This document shows positions 43,944 to 53,196 of a DNA stretch of 64,000 nucleotides, piece by piece. This stretch comes from CADEDV01 sp964596345 (lineage in GTDB: Bacteria > Bacteroidota > Bacteroidia > Chitinophagales > Chitinophagaceae): NCBI GenBank assembly GCA_964596345.1, contig CAZQSZ010000001.1:310001-374000 (forward strand), read 5' to 3'. The notes under the pieces were generated by a model. The model saw nothing but the letters and a program-made list of their open reading frames with translations, was not told the DNA's origin and did not search any database. Numbering within the stretch: position 1 is the stretch's first letter; each line of letters starts with the position of its first letter. The position numbers and the translations under genes were made by a program.

Positions 43944-46037
43944 TTAACGGAGGTTCATCACAAAAGCCCCTTTGGTTGCTACATCATGACAGGGAATGCC
44001 CAGTGAGTCACAGTCTTTTTTCCAAAGATTTGCCTTCCAGGAAGAATTGGAACCATCAATAACGATCTGCCGGACAACGAAGCTATTGAGCAATCCGCCT
44101 ATATAGAGTTTGGGGTTTTTGGAGATAACCAGCAGATCAATGGGTTGTTTTTCTTCAACCGGTTCATAGGTAGTACTATTGTCAAGGAGCAGGATTTTTT
44201 TTGAGTGATATTGAAATAACGGTTCTTTTTTAATTAATGCAGGGATATTTCCTGCCGGATTGATCCTGTGTAAAATCCGGGATGGTTTAAGATGAAAGTT
44301 TCTCGCAAAATCATCAGCCAGTAATGAGCTGTCTCCGTAAAAGAGATAATCCCGGCCGCTGATAAAATCAATAGCTTGCTTCTGGGGCACATTATAAACA
44401 ATGATCTTTTGCTGCTGCCCGGCAGTAATGAATGACAGGGATCGTGAGGCTAAAAAGAAAAGTGTTGAGAGCAATCCCCATTTCAATGCCTTGCCTGATT
44501 GCTCCATTAACCAATAACTGATGGCTGCCACTGCTGCAATCAGTAAAAGGGCCTGTAGGATACTGATCTGTAAACCATCCCAGAGGGAGAAACGAATGGC
44601 TTCAACTCTTTCAATATAGGAATTCATGGCCCATATCAACCAGCTAAGGATCTTTCCGGCGAAAAGCGCTACCGCCGGAATAAATGCGATCATACATAGA
44701 ATGATTTCCCCGATCAGGATTAAACTGGATAAAGGCACAGCCACAAAATTTGTCAAGAGAAAATAATTCGGGAATTGATGAAAATGATAGATACTGATGG
44801 GGATGGTAAGGATTTGCGCAGCCAGGGTTACTGCATTGAGTTTCCATAAAAAATCAATGGCTTTATTCCGGAAATAAAACCAGTTATAGATGGGCCGCAT
44901 AAAAATAATGATGCTCAGTACAGCCGCATAAGATAACTGGAAGCCTACATCCCATAGCCAATAGGGATTAATGCAAAGTAAAATAAAAGCAGAAAGGGAG
45001 AGGGTATTGAAAATGGACGTACGTTTTGTGTAGCCTTCTCCTAAAACAATACAGGTAAACATTAATGCGGAACGAAGAACAGAGGGTTGAGCTCCAGCCA
45101 GAAAACTGAATAGCCAAAGTCCGGTAATAATTAATATCGGCCGAAGCCACCTGGTTTTTTTTCTTTTCTGAAGTGGTTTTAACAGTTGAACCAATAGCCA
45201 ATAAATCAAACCGAGATGCAGGCCTGAAATGGCAATTACATGCACCACGCCGGTATTGGTATAGGATTGGACCAGTGCCTGGTCGAGGTCGTCTTTATAG
45301 CCGATCAACAAGGCCTCAGCTAATCCAAGTTCTTTTTTGCCTTTAATATTCGTGCGGAGGATATTGATGACCCAATCCCGGGCCCGGAAAATAAAAGCAG
45401 GTAGCCATTTTTCTTTTTTTGAATCCAGTATTTCGAATTCATCTTCTTGCAGGTAAACTTGGTGCGTAATACCCTGGAAGAGGGAATATCTTTTATAGTC
45501 AAAACCACCGGGGTTGCCCGAGTTTTTTATTTCCTGCAACGGTTTTTTGAAAATGAGCTGGGAGCCATAGTTTAATTGCCGGACGGCACTGTCTTTCTTA
45601 AAATAGATAATGATCTTACCTTTTACAATCCTGGGGGAATCATTATGCAACAGGTGGATGGCAGTCGCATTGGCTTTTAGGGATTTTGTTTTTTCAACTA
45701 ATGGTTCATCCAGTCGTACCAGGATCGCATCCCCTGGACTATATTGTTTACCTAACCATTGGTCATGATGCCGGATATCTTCCTGCCAGGCCAGCAAAGC
45801 ACCCAACGCCAGGAAAACTGAAAACACAGCCAGGCCGTTAAGGATACCGAGTTGATAACGCCTGAAAAACGAGAGAAAGAAAAAACTGCTGCTCAAAAGA
45901 GTGCCCGTAATAAAGATCATCCACCAGCTGGCAGGACTAACCTGCCAATGCCATTGCAGTAGTATGCCTGCCATGAGGGCAATCAAAAGCCGGACGAAAG
46001 GAGCCTTTTTCCAGAAATAGACAGTGACGACTGGCAT
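43944..46037 (-). CDS. comEC: ComEC/Rec2 family competence protein
   Basis: The 697-residue protein has two N-terminal membrane segments, then a DUF4131/OB-like soluble part (about 100-230). The ComEC competence domain follows with about eight helices (VVHVIAISGLHLGLIYWLLVQL, LAGAQPSVLRSALMF). The C-terminal 130 residues carry no clear metallo-beta-lactamase HxHxDH motif but a DLLVISKNP segment, so the hydrolase domain is degenerate or reduced. It forms the channel for DNA uptake across the inner membrane. comF-like and radA lie elsewhere in the window. The DinB gene follows its start by 37 bases. Confidence 0.93.
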   Translation of the reverse strand: MPVVTVYFWKKAPFVRLLIALMAGILLQWHWQVSPASWWMIFITGTLLSSSFFFLSFFRRYQLGILNGLAVFSVFLALGALLAWQEDIRHHDQWLGKQYSPGDAILVRLDEPLVEKTKSLKANATAIHLLHNDSPRIVKGKIIIYFKKDSAVRQLNYGSQLIFKKPLQEIKNSGNPGGFDYKRYSLFQGITHQVYLQEDEFEILDSKKEKWLPAFIFRARDWVINILRTNIKGKKELGLAEALLIGYKDDLDQALVQSYTNTGVVHVIAISGLHLGLIYWLLVQLLKPLQKRKKTRWLRPILIITGLWLFSFLAGAQPSVLRSALMFTCIVLGEGYTKRTSIFNTLSLSAFILLCINPYWLWDVGFQLSYAAVLSIIIFMRPIYNWFYFRNKAIDFLWKLNAVTLAAQILTIPISIYHFHQFPNYFLLTNFVAVPLSSLILIGEIILCMIAFIPAVALFAGKILSWLIWAMNSYIERVEAIRFSLWDGLQISILQALLLIAAVAAISYWLMEQSGKALKWGLLSTLFFLASRSLSFITAGQQQKIIVYNVPQKQAIDFISGRDYLFYGDSSLLADDFARNFHLKPSRILHRINPAGNIPALIKKEPLFQYHSKKILLLDNSTTYEPVEEKQPIDLLVISKNPKLYIGGLLNSFVVRQIVIDGSNSSWKANLWKKDCDSLGIPCHDVATKGAFVMNLR

Positions 46038-46074
46038 ATCTAAAAGATACGCAGCTCCGGGTGTTCAAAAAATA

Positions 46075-46560
46075 CTACTTAGCGGGTATAGCAGCCAGCA
46101 TCTTATTCAGGTAGGCGATCTGGCCAAGGTGGTAAATATTATGCTGGACAAGACCGTTCAGCAGGAAGCGGAAATTATAATTCCGGTAATCCACTTTTTC
46201 TTCCAGAAAGGTATCTTTTTTTTTCTTAAGCTCTTTAATGATCGAAGCATGCAAAAACATAAACTCTTTGATCCCTTTTTTCCAGCTATGCAATTTGGGA
46301 TCAATGTTTCTCCAGTCCAGCTCTTCTGCTGCCCTGAGATCGTAACTGGCATCTTTTTGAATCCGTTTCAATGTAAAATCAGCCCAGGTGTTCATATGCC
46401 AGAGGAGGTCAACAGGGGAATGTTCTGTTCCATTGGGTCTTATGAATACTTTGCTGCTATCGGTTTCACCCAGTATTTCATACACAGAGCGGCCAAACCA
46501 GGGCTGGCCATTTAGAACAGTTTCAAAGCTGTGAATCACAGACAGGATTTCTTTATTCAT
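46075..46560 (-). CDS. DinB-family protein
   Basis: From the ATG at 46560 the product is 161 residues. The DinB fold is a four-helix bundle with metal-binding histidines: LLWHMNTWADF (about residue 55) and NIYHLGQIAYLNKML near the C-terminus (HxxxxxxxH-like spacing with HNIYHLGQ). Members are putative metal-dependent thiol transferases or esterases of unknown substrate. It is 37 bases from comEC's start on the same strand, so the two may be cotranscribed. A TTG seven codons upstream is possible but unlikely. Confidence 0.88.
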   Translation of the reverse strand: MNKEILSVIHSFETVLNGQPWFGRSVYEILGETDSSKVFIRPNGTEHSPVDLLWHMNTWADFTLKRIQKDASYDLRAAEELDWRNIDPKLHSWKKGIKEFMFLHASIIKELKKKKDTFLEEKVDYRNYNFRFLLNGLVQHNIYHLGQIAYLNKMLAAIPAK

Positions 46561-46882
46561 ATTTACGGGTTGATACGACAAGCTAAAATTAAAAGACAGA
46601 TTAAATAACTGTTTCCGTATTTACCGTGGTTTATCCGTTATTTAACGGTTCAGGCTTATTATTTTTCCCGGTAAAAAATTTATTATTCTCACGGTATTTA
46701 TTAATTATTTACACGGTATTTTTATATCATTCTCCCCCTTAAATATCTGTCAATCTATCTCTTATAAATAAGTTTAATTCGTAATTGATTGATAGTGTAG
46801 TGCTTATACGACGTTTCTCTATTCCCCTCTCAATAGCTTTAGCCGGTCATTTTATACTTAAAACAACTAAATAACTAAAGCT
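46561..46882. other. AT-rich intergenic region with direct repeats
   Basis: The 322 bases between the divergent DinB gene and the unknown protein gene are AT-rich and hold no gene. CACGGTATTT occurs at 46690-46699 and 46712-46721, 22 bases apart, i.e. two helical turns. A related form, CCGTATTTACCGTGG, lies near 46615-46629. The repeats could be sites for a regulator of one of the two genes. Confidence 0.4.
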
Positions 46883-47356
46883 ATGGTAAAGGCTCAAAGA
46901 AAATCTGTAAAAGCCGGTAAATTGGTAAACACAGAACATGTAAACCGGGTGATCAGGAATTACAAACAGGAACGCTGGGTGCATAACTCCAAACGCCTGG
47001 GCAAGGAAGATTCACTGAGTGTGTGGTACAGCGTGGAGGAGTTGGAAGAGTTCCTGGCGAAAGTAAAAGATCACGGCGGGGATGGTATCAAACTCTATTT
47101 TGGGGCGTATGATACAGAACATGCACCGCAGCCTTTGTATGAGGGAAGACAGACAGTGGTGTTGGTGGCGACCCGGGAAAAGAGAACTGAACATGGGTTT
47201 GTTGATAAAGATGTTTATATCAACGAAGGGGAGGATACAACAATCTTAGCATATAATGCCGGAAAAATCTGTCCTCCTTTCTGTACAACTGATGATGGAT
47301 TTGGTATTGGTATTACTATTGTTGATAAAGGAGAGGAGGGAATCGTCGTTGCCTAA
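46883..47356 (+). CDS. Uncharacterised 157-residue protein
   Basis: I recognise no family. The start MVKAQRKSVKAGKLVNTEHVNRVIRNYKQ is basic; the middle includes WYSVEELEEFLAKVKDHGGDGIKLYFGAY and the C-terminus CPPFCTTDDGFGIGIT, with two close Cys (CPPFC). There is no signal peptide or membrane helix, so it is probably cytosolic. It stands alone: it has its own strong terminator, and the direct repeats upstream (46690-46721) may regulate it. Confidence 0.75.
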   Translation: MVKAQRKSVKAGKLVNTEHVNRVIRNYKQERWVHNSKRLGKEDSLSVWYSVEELEEFLAKVKDHGGDGIKLYFGAYDTEHAPQPLYEGRQTVVLVATREKRTEHGFVDKDVYINEGEDTTILAYNAGKICPPFCTTDDGFGIGITIVDKGEEGIVVA

Positions 47357-47385
47357 TCATATGAATAATTACACACAAAGTAAAG

Positions 47386-47412
47386 CCTCCTGACCAGGAG
47401 GTTTTATTTTTC
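47386..47412 (+). terminator. Rho-independent terminator
   Basis: A 6-bp stem (CCTCCT 47386-47391, AGGAGG 47396-47401) has a 4-base loop and is followed by TTTTATTTTT. It ends the unknown protein gene and separates it from the sensor cluster. Confidence 0.88.
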
Positions 47413-47442
47413 TATTAAGTTTAGATTGTATTATTTAGAGGA

Positions 47443-48099
47443 ATGAAGTTTGTTCCACTGTATGCATATATTATTATTTTTAGCTTTCTTATAAGTCTTT
47501 TTTTTTGTTTGAAGCCACAGAAAAAATTCGGGTATTTGAAATTATTCCCTCCTTTTTTATTCTTAACTCTTGTAGCAGAAATCTATGGCCCCTATTTATC
47601 TGCTCATAACAGAAGTAATGTTGCTTTATATAATTTCTTTACTGTTTTTGAGTTTTGTTTTTATATGATTCTTATTGGCTTAATAGTTAGCAATAGCCAG
47701 GTTAAAAAAATTATACAACTAAGTAGTGGTGTTTATGGATTAGGGGCTATAATGAATATTCTTTTTTTTCAAGGAATGAAGGGCTTTCACACCATCACAT
47801 ATTCTCTTGGATGTCTGATAATAGTTTCTTTTTGTGTTTATTATTTTTTTGAATTATTCAGATTACCCCAATCAATCAAACTAAGCAGAAACCCAGCTTT
47901 TTGGATTTGCTCGGGGCTGTTATTTTTTTATTGCTGTGGGTTTCCTCTTTATGCATTTATGAATTTTTGGATTAACTATAAATGGGTAATTAAAAGTTTT
48001 GACAGTATTGTCACTATTTTGAACATATTTTTATACTTTCTATTTACCATAGCCTTCATATGCAGCAGAACCCCGAAATATACTTTGTCGTCATCATAG
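47443..48099 (+). CDS. Seven-helix membrane protein, possible sensor
   Basis: The 218-residue protein is nearly all membrane: about seven helices (near residues 5-23, 35-57, 62-83, 90-108, 117-139, 148-172 and 185-206), with almost no loops. I recognise no family. Its DNA is very AT-rich (hand count 14 G/C of 60 at 47461-47520), unlike the kinase gene beside it. Its 3' end overlaps the histidine kinase start by 40 bases (48060), so the two are translationally linked. Inference: it senses in the membrane for the kinase, which lacks its own sensor domain. Confidence 0.75.
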   Translation: MKFVPLYAYIIIFSFLISLFFCLKPQKKFGYLKLFPPFLFLTLVAEIYGPYLSAHNRSNVALYNFFTVFEFCFYMILIGLIVSNSQVKKIIQLSSGVYGLGAIMNILFFQGMKGFHTITYSLGCLIIVSFCVYYFFELFRLPQSIKLSRNPAFWICSGLLFFYCCGFPLYAFMNFWINYKWVIKSFDSIVTILNIFLYFLFTIAFICSRTPKYTLSSS

Positions 48100-48863
48100 G
48101 CATAATACTGGGTCTGCTGCTGGTAGGGTTTATTGTTACTATCCTTTTTTTGTACCAGCGCAGGCAGCAACGCCAGGAACAGGAGATGGTGATGATGAAA
48201 GATAAATATGAAAAGGAAGCACTCCGTTCACAACTGGAGATACAGGAAAATACCTTTAAAACCATCGGGCAGGAACTGCATGATAATATCGGCCAAATGC
48301 TATCTGTTGTTAAACTCTCACTTTCCGTTTTGCCTTTAGAGAAGGACCAGAAAGCCTATGAGCTGGTAAAAAACTCTCAGGAAGTCCTGAACAAGGCAAT
48401 TATTGATCTTTCTAATCTCACTAAAAGTTTACATACAGAGAGAATCGTTGATATCGGTCTGCCGGAATCAATACGGTTTGAATTATACGCCGTCCGGAAA
48501 GCGGGGCTCATCGAAGTGCATTTTAACCAGGAAGGAGAAGAAGAACCGTTTAACGAACAAAAGTCAATTTTCCTGTTCCGGATGTTCCAGGAGATACTTA
48601 ATAATATACTGAAGCATGCAAAGGCTTCGGAAATAGCCGTACATATCCGCTATCTTCCGGGTTCCTTTGAGCTGGAGATAAATGATAACGGGATCGGGTT
48701 TGATCTTTCTGAAAAACAACAATCCCCTTCTTCCGTCAGTGGCGTGGGTTTGCGAAGCCTTTTTAACAGGGCCCGGATCATCAATGCAGACATTTCTATC
48801 GACAGTAAACCCGGAACTGGCACTAATGTGCTGATAAAACTATCTTTGCCGCAAGAATCATGA
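48060..48863 (+). CDS. Sensor histidine kinase (NarX/LytS-like, HisKA_3)
   Basis: The 267-residue kinase has one membrane helix (about 8-32), a short linker, then HisKA_3 with QELHDNIGQML (phospho-acceptor His74). The HATPase follows with an N-box (ILNNILKHAKASE near 180), DNGIGFD, and GVGLRSLFNRARII plus SKPGTGTNVLI. There is no periplasmic or cytosolic sensor domain. It overlaps the 7TM gene by 40 bases and is followed by the response regulator gene after 3 bases, so it is a complete two-component pair with the 7TM as probable input. Confidence 0.95.
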   Translation: MQQNPEIYFVVIIGIILGLLLVGFIVTILFLYQRRQQRQEQEMVMMKDKYEKEALRSQLEIQENTFKTIGQELHDNIGQMLSVVKLSLSVLPLEKDQKAYELVKNSQEVLNKAIIDLSNLTKSLHTERIVDIGLPESIRFELYAVRKAGLIEVHFNQEGEEEPFNEQKSIFLFRMFQEILNNILKHAKASEIAVHIRYLPGSFELEINDNGIGFDLSEKQQSPSSVSGVGLRSLFNRARIINADISIDSKPGTGTNVLIKLSLPQES

Positions 48864-48866
48864 TTT

Positions 48867-49526
48867 ATGGCAAAGACAACCAGGAAGGTCAGCGTCGCTA
48901 TTGCAGACGATCACAGCCTGCTGCGTAAGGCTCTGGCTAATCTTGTTAATACCTTCGATTTTTATTCAGTGGTTATCGAAGCCGATAACGGAAAAGACCT
49001 GCGTACGAAAATACTCAAAGAAGGTATCCCTGATATTGTTATGCTGGATGTGAATATGCCGGAGATGGATGGTTTTGAGACAACGAAATGGCTATACCGG
49101 AATTACCCACAGGTTAAAATACTGGCCTTGTCTATGTTAAATGATGAGAAGACAATCATCAAAATGTTCCGGCTGGGGGCAAAGGGATACCTGCTGAAAA
49201 ATACTGATCCGGAAGAATTAAAACAGGCATTAGACTCCCTGATGGACAAAAATGTATATGTTTCCGAATACATTTCCGGCAAATTGATAAGTGGCCTTCA
49301 TCATGATGCCGACCAGCCCGTGCAGGAATTGGTACTGAACGAAAGAGAAAGAGAATTCCTGCGTTGGGTCTGCACCGAATTATCCTATCGTGAAATAGCA
49401 GAAAAAATGTCGATCAGCCCCAGAACAGCGGATGATTACAGGCAGGTATTGTTTAATAAACTAAAAGTACACAGCAGGGTGGGGCTGGTAATGTATGCTA
49501 TCCGGAATGGAATTGTTACAGTATAG
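48867..49526 (+). CDS. NarL/FixJ-type response regulator
   Basis: The 219-residue regulator has a receiver domain with DD at 14-15, phosphorylation site Asp61 in VMLDVNMPEMDG and Lys near 109 (LLKNTD). A LuxR-type helix-turn-helix (about 152-215) includes LSYREIAEKMSISPRTADDYRQVLFNKLKVHSR. It is the output of the neighbouring kinase. The target is unknown. A strong terminator follows. Confidence 0.96.
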   Translation: MAKTTRKVSVAIADDHSLLRKALANLVNTFDFYSVVIEADNGKDLRTKILKEGIPDIVMLDVNMPEMDGFETTKWLYRNYPQVKILALSMLNDEKTIIKMFRLGAKGYLLKNTDPEELKQALDSLMDKNVYVSEYISGKLISGLHHDADQPVQELVLNEREREFLRWVCTELSYREIAEKMSISPRTADDYRQVLFNKLKVHSRVGLVMYAIRNGIVTV

Positions 49527-49545
49527 ATTACCGAAAATATAATCG

Positions 49546-49573
49546 AAAAACCCGGCAGCTGCCGGGTTTTTTG
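49546..49573. terminator. Bidirectional terminator
   Basis: A perfect palindrome CCCGGCAGCTGCCGGG (49551-49566) flanked by five A's and six T's lies between the response regulator and carB, which converge here. Confidence 0.93.
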
Positions 49574-49581
49574 TTGAAACG

Positions 49582-52407
49582 TTATTTACTCAGGTACATA
49601 CTCCTGTCTTTATATAATTGCCTGAAATAAGGATCCCGGAGGTCTTTTACAAAGCGGATCGCTTCCCCGGTTGATTTCATTTCCGGCCCCAGTTCTTTAT
49701 TAACACCGGGGAATTTATTGAAGCTGAATACAGGCTCCTTGATCGCATAACCATTCAGTTTCTTCTCAAAGCTGAAATCTTTTAGCTTATTCACTCCCAT
49801 CATCACTTTGGTGGCTATATTCAGGTAAGGTATCTGGTAAGCTTTGGCAATAAAAGGGGTGGTCCTAGATGCTCTTGGGTTGGCTTCAATCACATGCACT
49901 TTACCACCCTTAATGGCAAACTGTATATTGATCAGCCCTTTGATATTCAGTTTTCTGGCGATTTTCTCTGCATATTCCTCCATGGTCTGTACCACTAACG
50001 GCGTTAGGTTGAAGGCGGGTAATACAGCATTGCTGTCACCACTATGGATGCCGGCCGGTTCGATATGCTCCATAACCCCCATTACATGAAAATCTTCTCC
50101 GTCGAAGATTCCATCGATCTCTGCTTCCTGGCAACGATCCAGGAAATGATCGATCAGGATCTTATTACCGGGAATATGTTTTAAAAGACTGACCACAGCT
50201 TTTTCCACTTCATCATCATTGATAACGATCCGCATCCGTTGTCCACCCAACACATACGATGGACGAACCAGTACCGGATAACCGACTTTATTTGCTACCA
50301 TAATGGCCTCATCCACATCATAAGCAGTGCCATAATCAGGATAAGGAATATCCAGTTCTTTCAGCAGGTCACTGAAACGTCCGCGGTCTTCCGCAATATC
50401 CATACTATCATAAGAAGTACCAATGATCTTTATTCCTTTCTCGTGTAATTTCTCTGCCAGTTTCAACGCCGTCTGACCACCCAATTGAACGATAACACCT
50501 TCTGGTTTTTCATGTTCAATGATCTCCCAGAGGTGTTCCCAGTAAACAGGTTCGAAATATAATTTATCAGCTACGTCAAAATCGGTCGAAACAGTTTCCG
50601 GGTTACAATTCACCATGATGGCTTCATAACCCGCTTCTTTGATGGCGAGCAGGCCATGTACACAACAATAATCAAATTCAATTCCCTGCCCGATGCGGTT
50701 AGGGCCTGAACCGAGTACAACGATCTTCTTTTTACCGGAAAGCTTTGACTCGTTGTAATTACCTTCTTCAAAGGTGGAATAAAAATAAGGCGTCTTTGCT
50801 TCAAACTCGGCAGAGCAGGTGTCTACCATTTTATAAACCCTTGTAATACCGGCCGCTTTTCTTTTATTATAAACATCCTCTTCATTGCCATGTTCTGTGA
50901 TGCGGCTGATCTGTTCATCACTGAAGCCATTTACTTTGGCTTCCCGGAGCAGTTCTAATGGCAAGGTATCAAGATCGTATTTGGCAATTTCTTTTTCTAT
51001 CGTGCATATCTTCTGGATCTCATGAATGAACCAGCGGTCAATGCCGTTAGTTGCTTTTGAAATGGTACTGGCTGAAATACCCGCCATCAGCGCATCTTTG
51101 ATACGGAATATCCTGTCCCATTTGGGTGTTTTGATATACTCCAGTAATTCGTCAGCATGCATCAGGCTTTTGCCGTAATAACCCAATCCGACAGCATTAT
51201 TTTCTAAACTCTGACAGGCTTTTTGTACGGCTTCTGTAAAACTTCTGCCGATGGCCATTACCTCACCCACACTTTTCATCTGTAACCCTAAGGTGTCGTT
51301 GGCTCCTTTGAATTTATCAAAATTCCACCTTGGTATCTTCACGATCACATAATCGAGTGCCGGCTCAAAATAAGCAGACGTGGTTTTAGTGATCTGGTTT
51401 TCCAGTTCATCCAATGTATAACCTATTGCCAGCTTGGCTGCAATTTTTGCAATAGGATACCCTGTGGCTTTACTGGCCAGTGCTGATGAACGGCTTACCC
51501 TTGGATTGATCTCGATGGCAATGATCTCTTCCGTATCCGGACTCATGGCAAACTGTACGTTACAACCACCGGCAAAATTGCCCAGGTCACGCATCATCAT
51601 GATTGCAGTGTTGCGCATCAGTTGCATACCGGTATCACTCAAAGTCATCGCCGGAGCCACCGTGATGGAATCGCCGGTATGAACTCCCATCGGGTCAAAA
51701 TTTTCTACCGTACAAATTATACAAACATTATCAGCAGAGTCTCTCAATAATTCTAATTCAAATTCTTTCCAGCCAAGTACTGCTTTCTCCACCAGTACTT
51801 CGTGAATGGGGGATGCCTGTAATCCACGATTCAATGCTTCATCCAGTTCAGATTTATCATGCACAAAACCACCGCCTGTTCCGCCAAGGGTGAAAGATGG
51901 GCGGATCACGAGCGGAAAACCAATTTCCTGGGCAAATTCTTTTCCTTCCAGGAAGGAGTTGGCAGTTTTGGCCGTTGCTACCGGCACACCCAACTGGATC
52001 ATCCACTGGCGGAATTTTTCCCTGTCTTCTGCTTTATCAATGGCTTTAATGTCTACCCCGATCAGGCGCACTCCATATTTTTCCCAGATACCGAGGTCTT
52101 CGGCTTCTTTGGCCAGGTTCAAGGCTGTCTGTCCTCCCATGGTCGGCAGCACGGCATCAATCTGGTTTTCTTCTAATATTTCTTCAATACTCTCCACTGT
52201 CAGGGGCAGCAGATAAACCCTGTCAGCCATCATCGGATCGGTCATAATGGTGGCCGGGTTGCTGTTAATAAGATACACTTTGATACCTTCTTCCCGAAGG
52301 CTGCGGGCAGCCTGGGTTCCGGAATAATCAAATTCACAGGCTTGTCCAATAATAATAGGCCCTGAACCGATGATCAGGACCGACTGAATAGAATTGTCTT
52401 TGGGCAT
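49582..52407 (-). CDS. carB: Carbamoyl-phosphate synthase large subunit, short form
   Basis: The 941-residue protein has two tandem ATP-grasp halves: SVLIIGSGPIIIGQACEFDYSGTQA near the start and KKIVVLGSGPNRIGQGIEFDYCC from about residue 552, the second biotin-carboxylase-like copy. It makes carbamoyl phosphate from glutamine-derived ammonia, bicarbonate and ATP for pyrimidine and arginine synthesis. The usual ~1070-residue enzyme ends in an MGS allosteric domain; here the chain ends soon after the second ATP-grasp half (RFVKDLRDPYFRQLYKDRS), so that domain is missing. Short forms are common in Bacteroidota. carA is not beside it. It is a single-gene unit on the minus strand. Confidence 0.96.
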   Translation of the reverse strand: MPKDNSIQSVLIIGSGPIIIGQACEFDYSGTQAARSLREEGIKVYLINSNPATIMTDPMMADRVYLLPLTVESIEEILEENQIDAVLPTMGGQTALNLAKEAEDLGIWEKYGVRLIGVDIKAIDKAEDREKFRQWMIQLGVPVATAKTANSFLEGKEFAQEIGFPLVIRPSFTLGGTGGGFVHDKSELDEALNRGLQASPIHEVLVEKAVLGWKEFELELLRDSADNVCIICTVENFDPMGVHTGDSITVAPAMTLSDTGMQLMRNTAIMMMRDLGNFAGGCNVQFAMSPDTEEIIAIEINPRVSRSSALASKATGYPIAKIAAKLAIGYTLDELENQITKTTSAYFEPALDYVIVKIPRWNFDKFKGANDTLGLQMKSVGEVMAIGRSFTEAVQKACQSLENNAVGLGYYGKSLMHADELLEYIKTPKWDRIFRIKDALMAGISASTISKATNGIDRWFIHEIQKICTIEKEIAKYDLDTLPLELLREAKVNGFSDEQISRITEHGNEEDVYNKRKAAGITRVYKMVDTCSAEFEAKTPYFYSTFEEGNYNESKLSGKKKIVVLGSGPNRIGQGIEFDYCCVHGLLAIKEAGYEAIMVNCNPETVSTDFDVADKLYFEPVYWEHLWEIIEHEKPEGVIVQLGGQTALKLAEKLHEKGIKIIGTSYDSMDIAEDRGRFSDLLKELDIPYPDYGTAYDVDEAIMVANKVGYPVLVRPSYVLGGQRMRIVINDDEVEKAVVSLLKHIPGNKILIDHFLDRCQEAEIDGIFDGEDFHVMGVMEHIEPAGIHSGDSNAVLPAFNLTPLVVQTMEEYAEKIARKLNIKGLINIQFAIKGGKVHVIEANPRASRTTPFIAKAYQIPYLNIATKVMMGVNKLKDFSFEKKLNGYAIKEPVFSFNKFPGVNKELGPEMKSTGEAIRFVKDLRDPYFRQLYKDRSMYLSK

Positions 52408-52516
52408 TTTTTATGAGGAATTATAGTACGTTCGGGATGGAAAAACAAATTGCGCAAAAGTAAGGGAATGGAGGGGATTGAGAGGGCAATCGATTATTTT
52501 TTTTCCATCCACTTAC

Positions 52517-53104
52517 TCAGAACGGCTTTAACGGCTTTGGCCTCGGTATTTTCCGGTATGACAAAGCATACAGGTCGTCATAAATATTCTTCCCTTGCCC
52601 GGTGAGGCTTATGACTGTTTGTTTCAGCTCTTCCGGGCTGGCAAATCCTCTTCTGCCGGGTGTAAAACTCTCGGTAATAGTTTTCATCGTCAATGTGTCC
52701 CTCTGCAGGGAGAAGTTAGCGAGGTAAAACACTTTTTGCGTTTTGATTTCCGGTGGCTTTTTACCCCTTGTGGTTACAAGAACAACCGATCCTTCCACAT
52801 TCATGAAGCGTTGCCCATTCACATAAGATATATAACCGGTGAAATAAGAAGTGTCGGGTAATATGATATCGCCTTTGGCAGCTTTGCCATAACGGGTGAT
52901 GGCGTAAGTGGAATCGGAATTTTGTGTAATATCAAGGGCCTCGATACCAAAAAAATCACTGCCGTCTTTCACTATGCCATACCAATAGCCCAGTAATGTG
53001 CTGTCAACAGGCTCAACTGGTCTTGCCTCCAGCGGAACTGCTGACTCATAAGGGCAGGCATACAGTAAAATGCTGATGGGTATCAGCCAAAGCAGTTTTT
53101 TCAA
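52517..53104 (-). CDS. Uncharacterised lipoprotein
   Basis: The 195-residue protein has a signal peptide ending ILLYAC (Cys17, lipobox). The body starts STLLGYWYGIVKDGSDFFGIEALDITQ and has beta-strand-like segments (YFTGYISYVNGQRFMNVEG), then a C-terminal SPEELKQTVISLTGQ. It looks like a small lipocalin-like or beta-structured lipoprotein, but I cannot name a family. It is 93 bases downstream (on the strand) of the MORN gene, so the two may be cotranscribed. Confidence 0.75.
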   Translation of the reverse strand: MKKLLWLIPISILLYACPYESAVPLEARPVEPVDSTLLGYWYGIVKDGSDFFGIEALDITQNSDSTYAITRYGKAAKGDIILPDTSYFTGYISYVNGQRFMNVEGSVVLVTTRGKKPPEIKTQKVFYLANFSLQRDTLTMKTITESFTPGRRGFASPEELKQTVISLTGQGKNIYDDLYALSYRKIPRPKPLKPF

Positions 53105-53196
53105 AGCAGTTGGTGGTTAAAGGGAAAAAGATACGAAGATCGGCGCCAACTCGGTCAAATGGGTTGGTTAATTGTAAAAATAGTAATGAGTATAGC

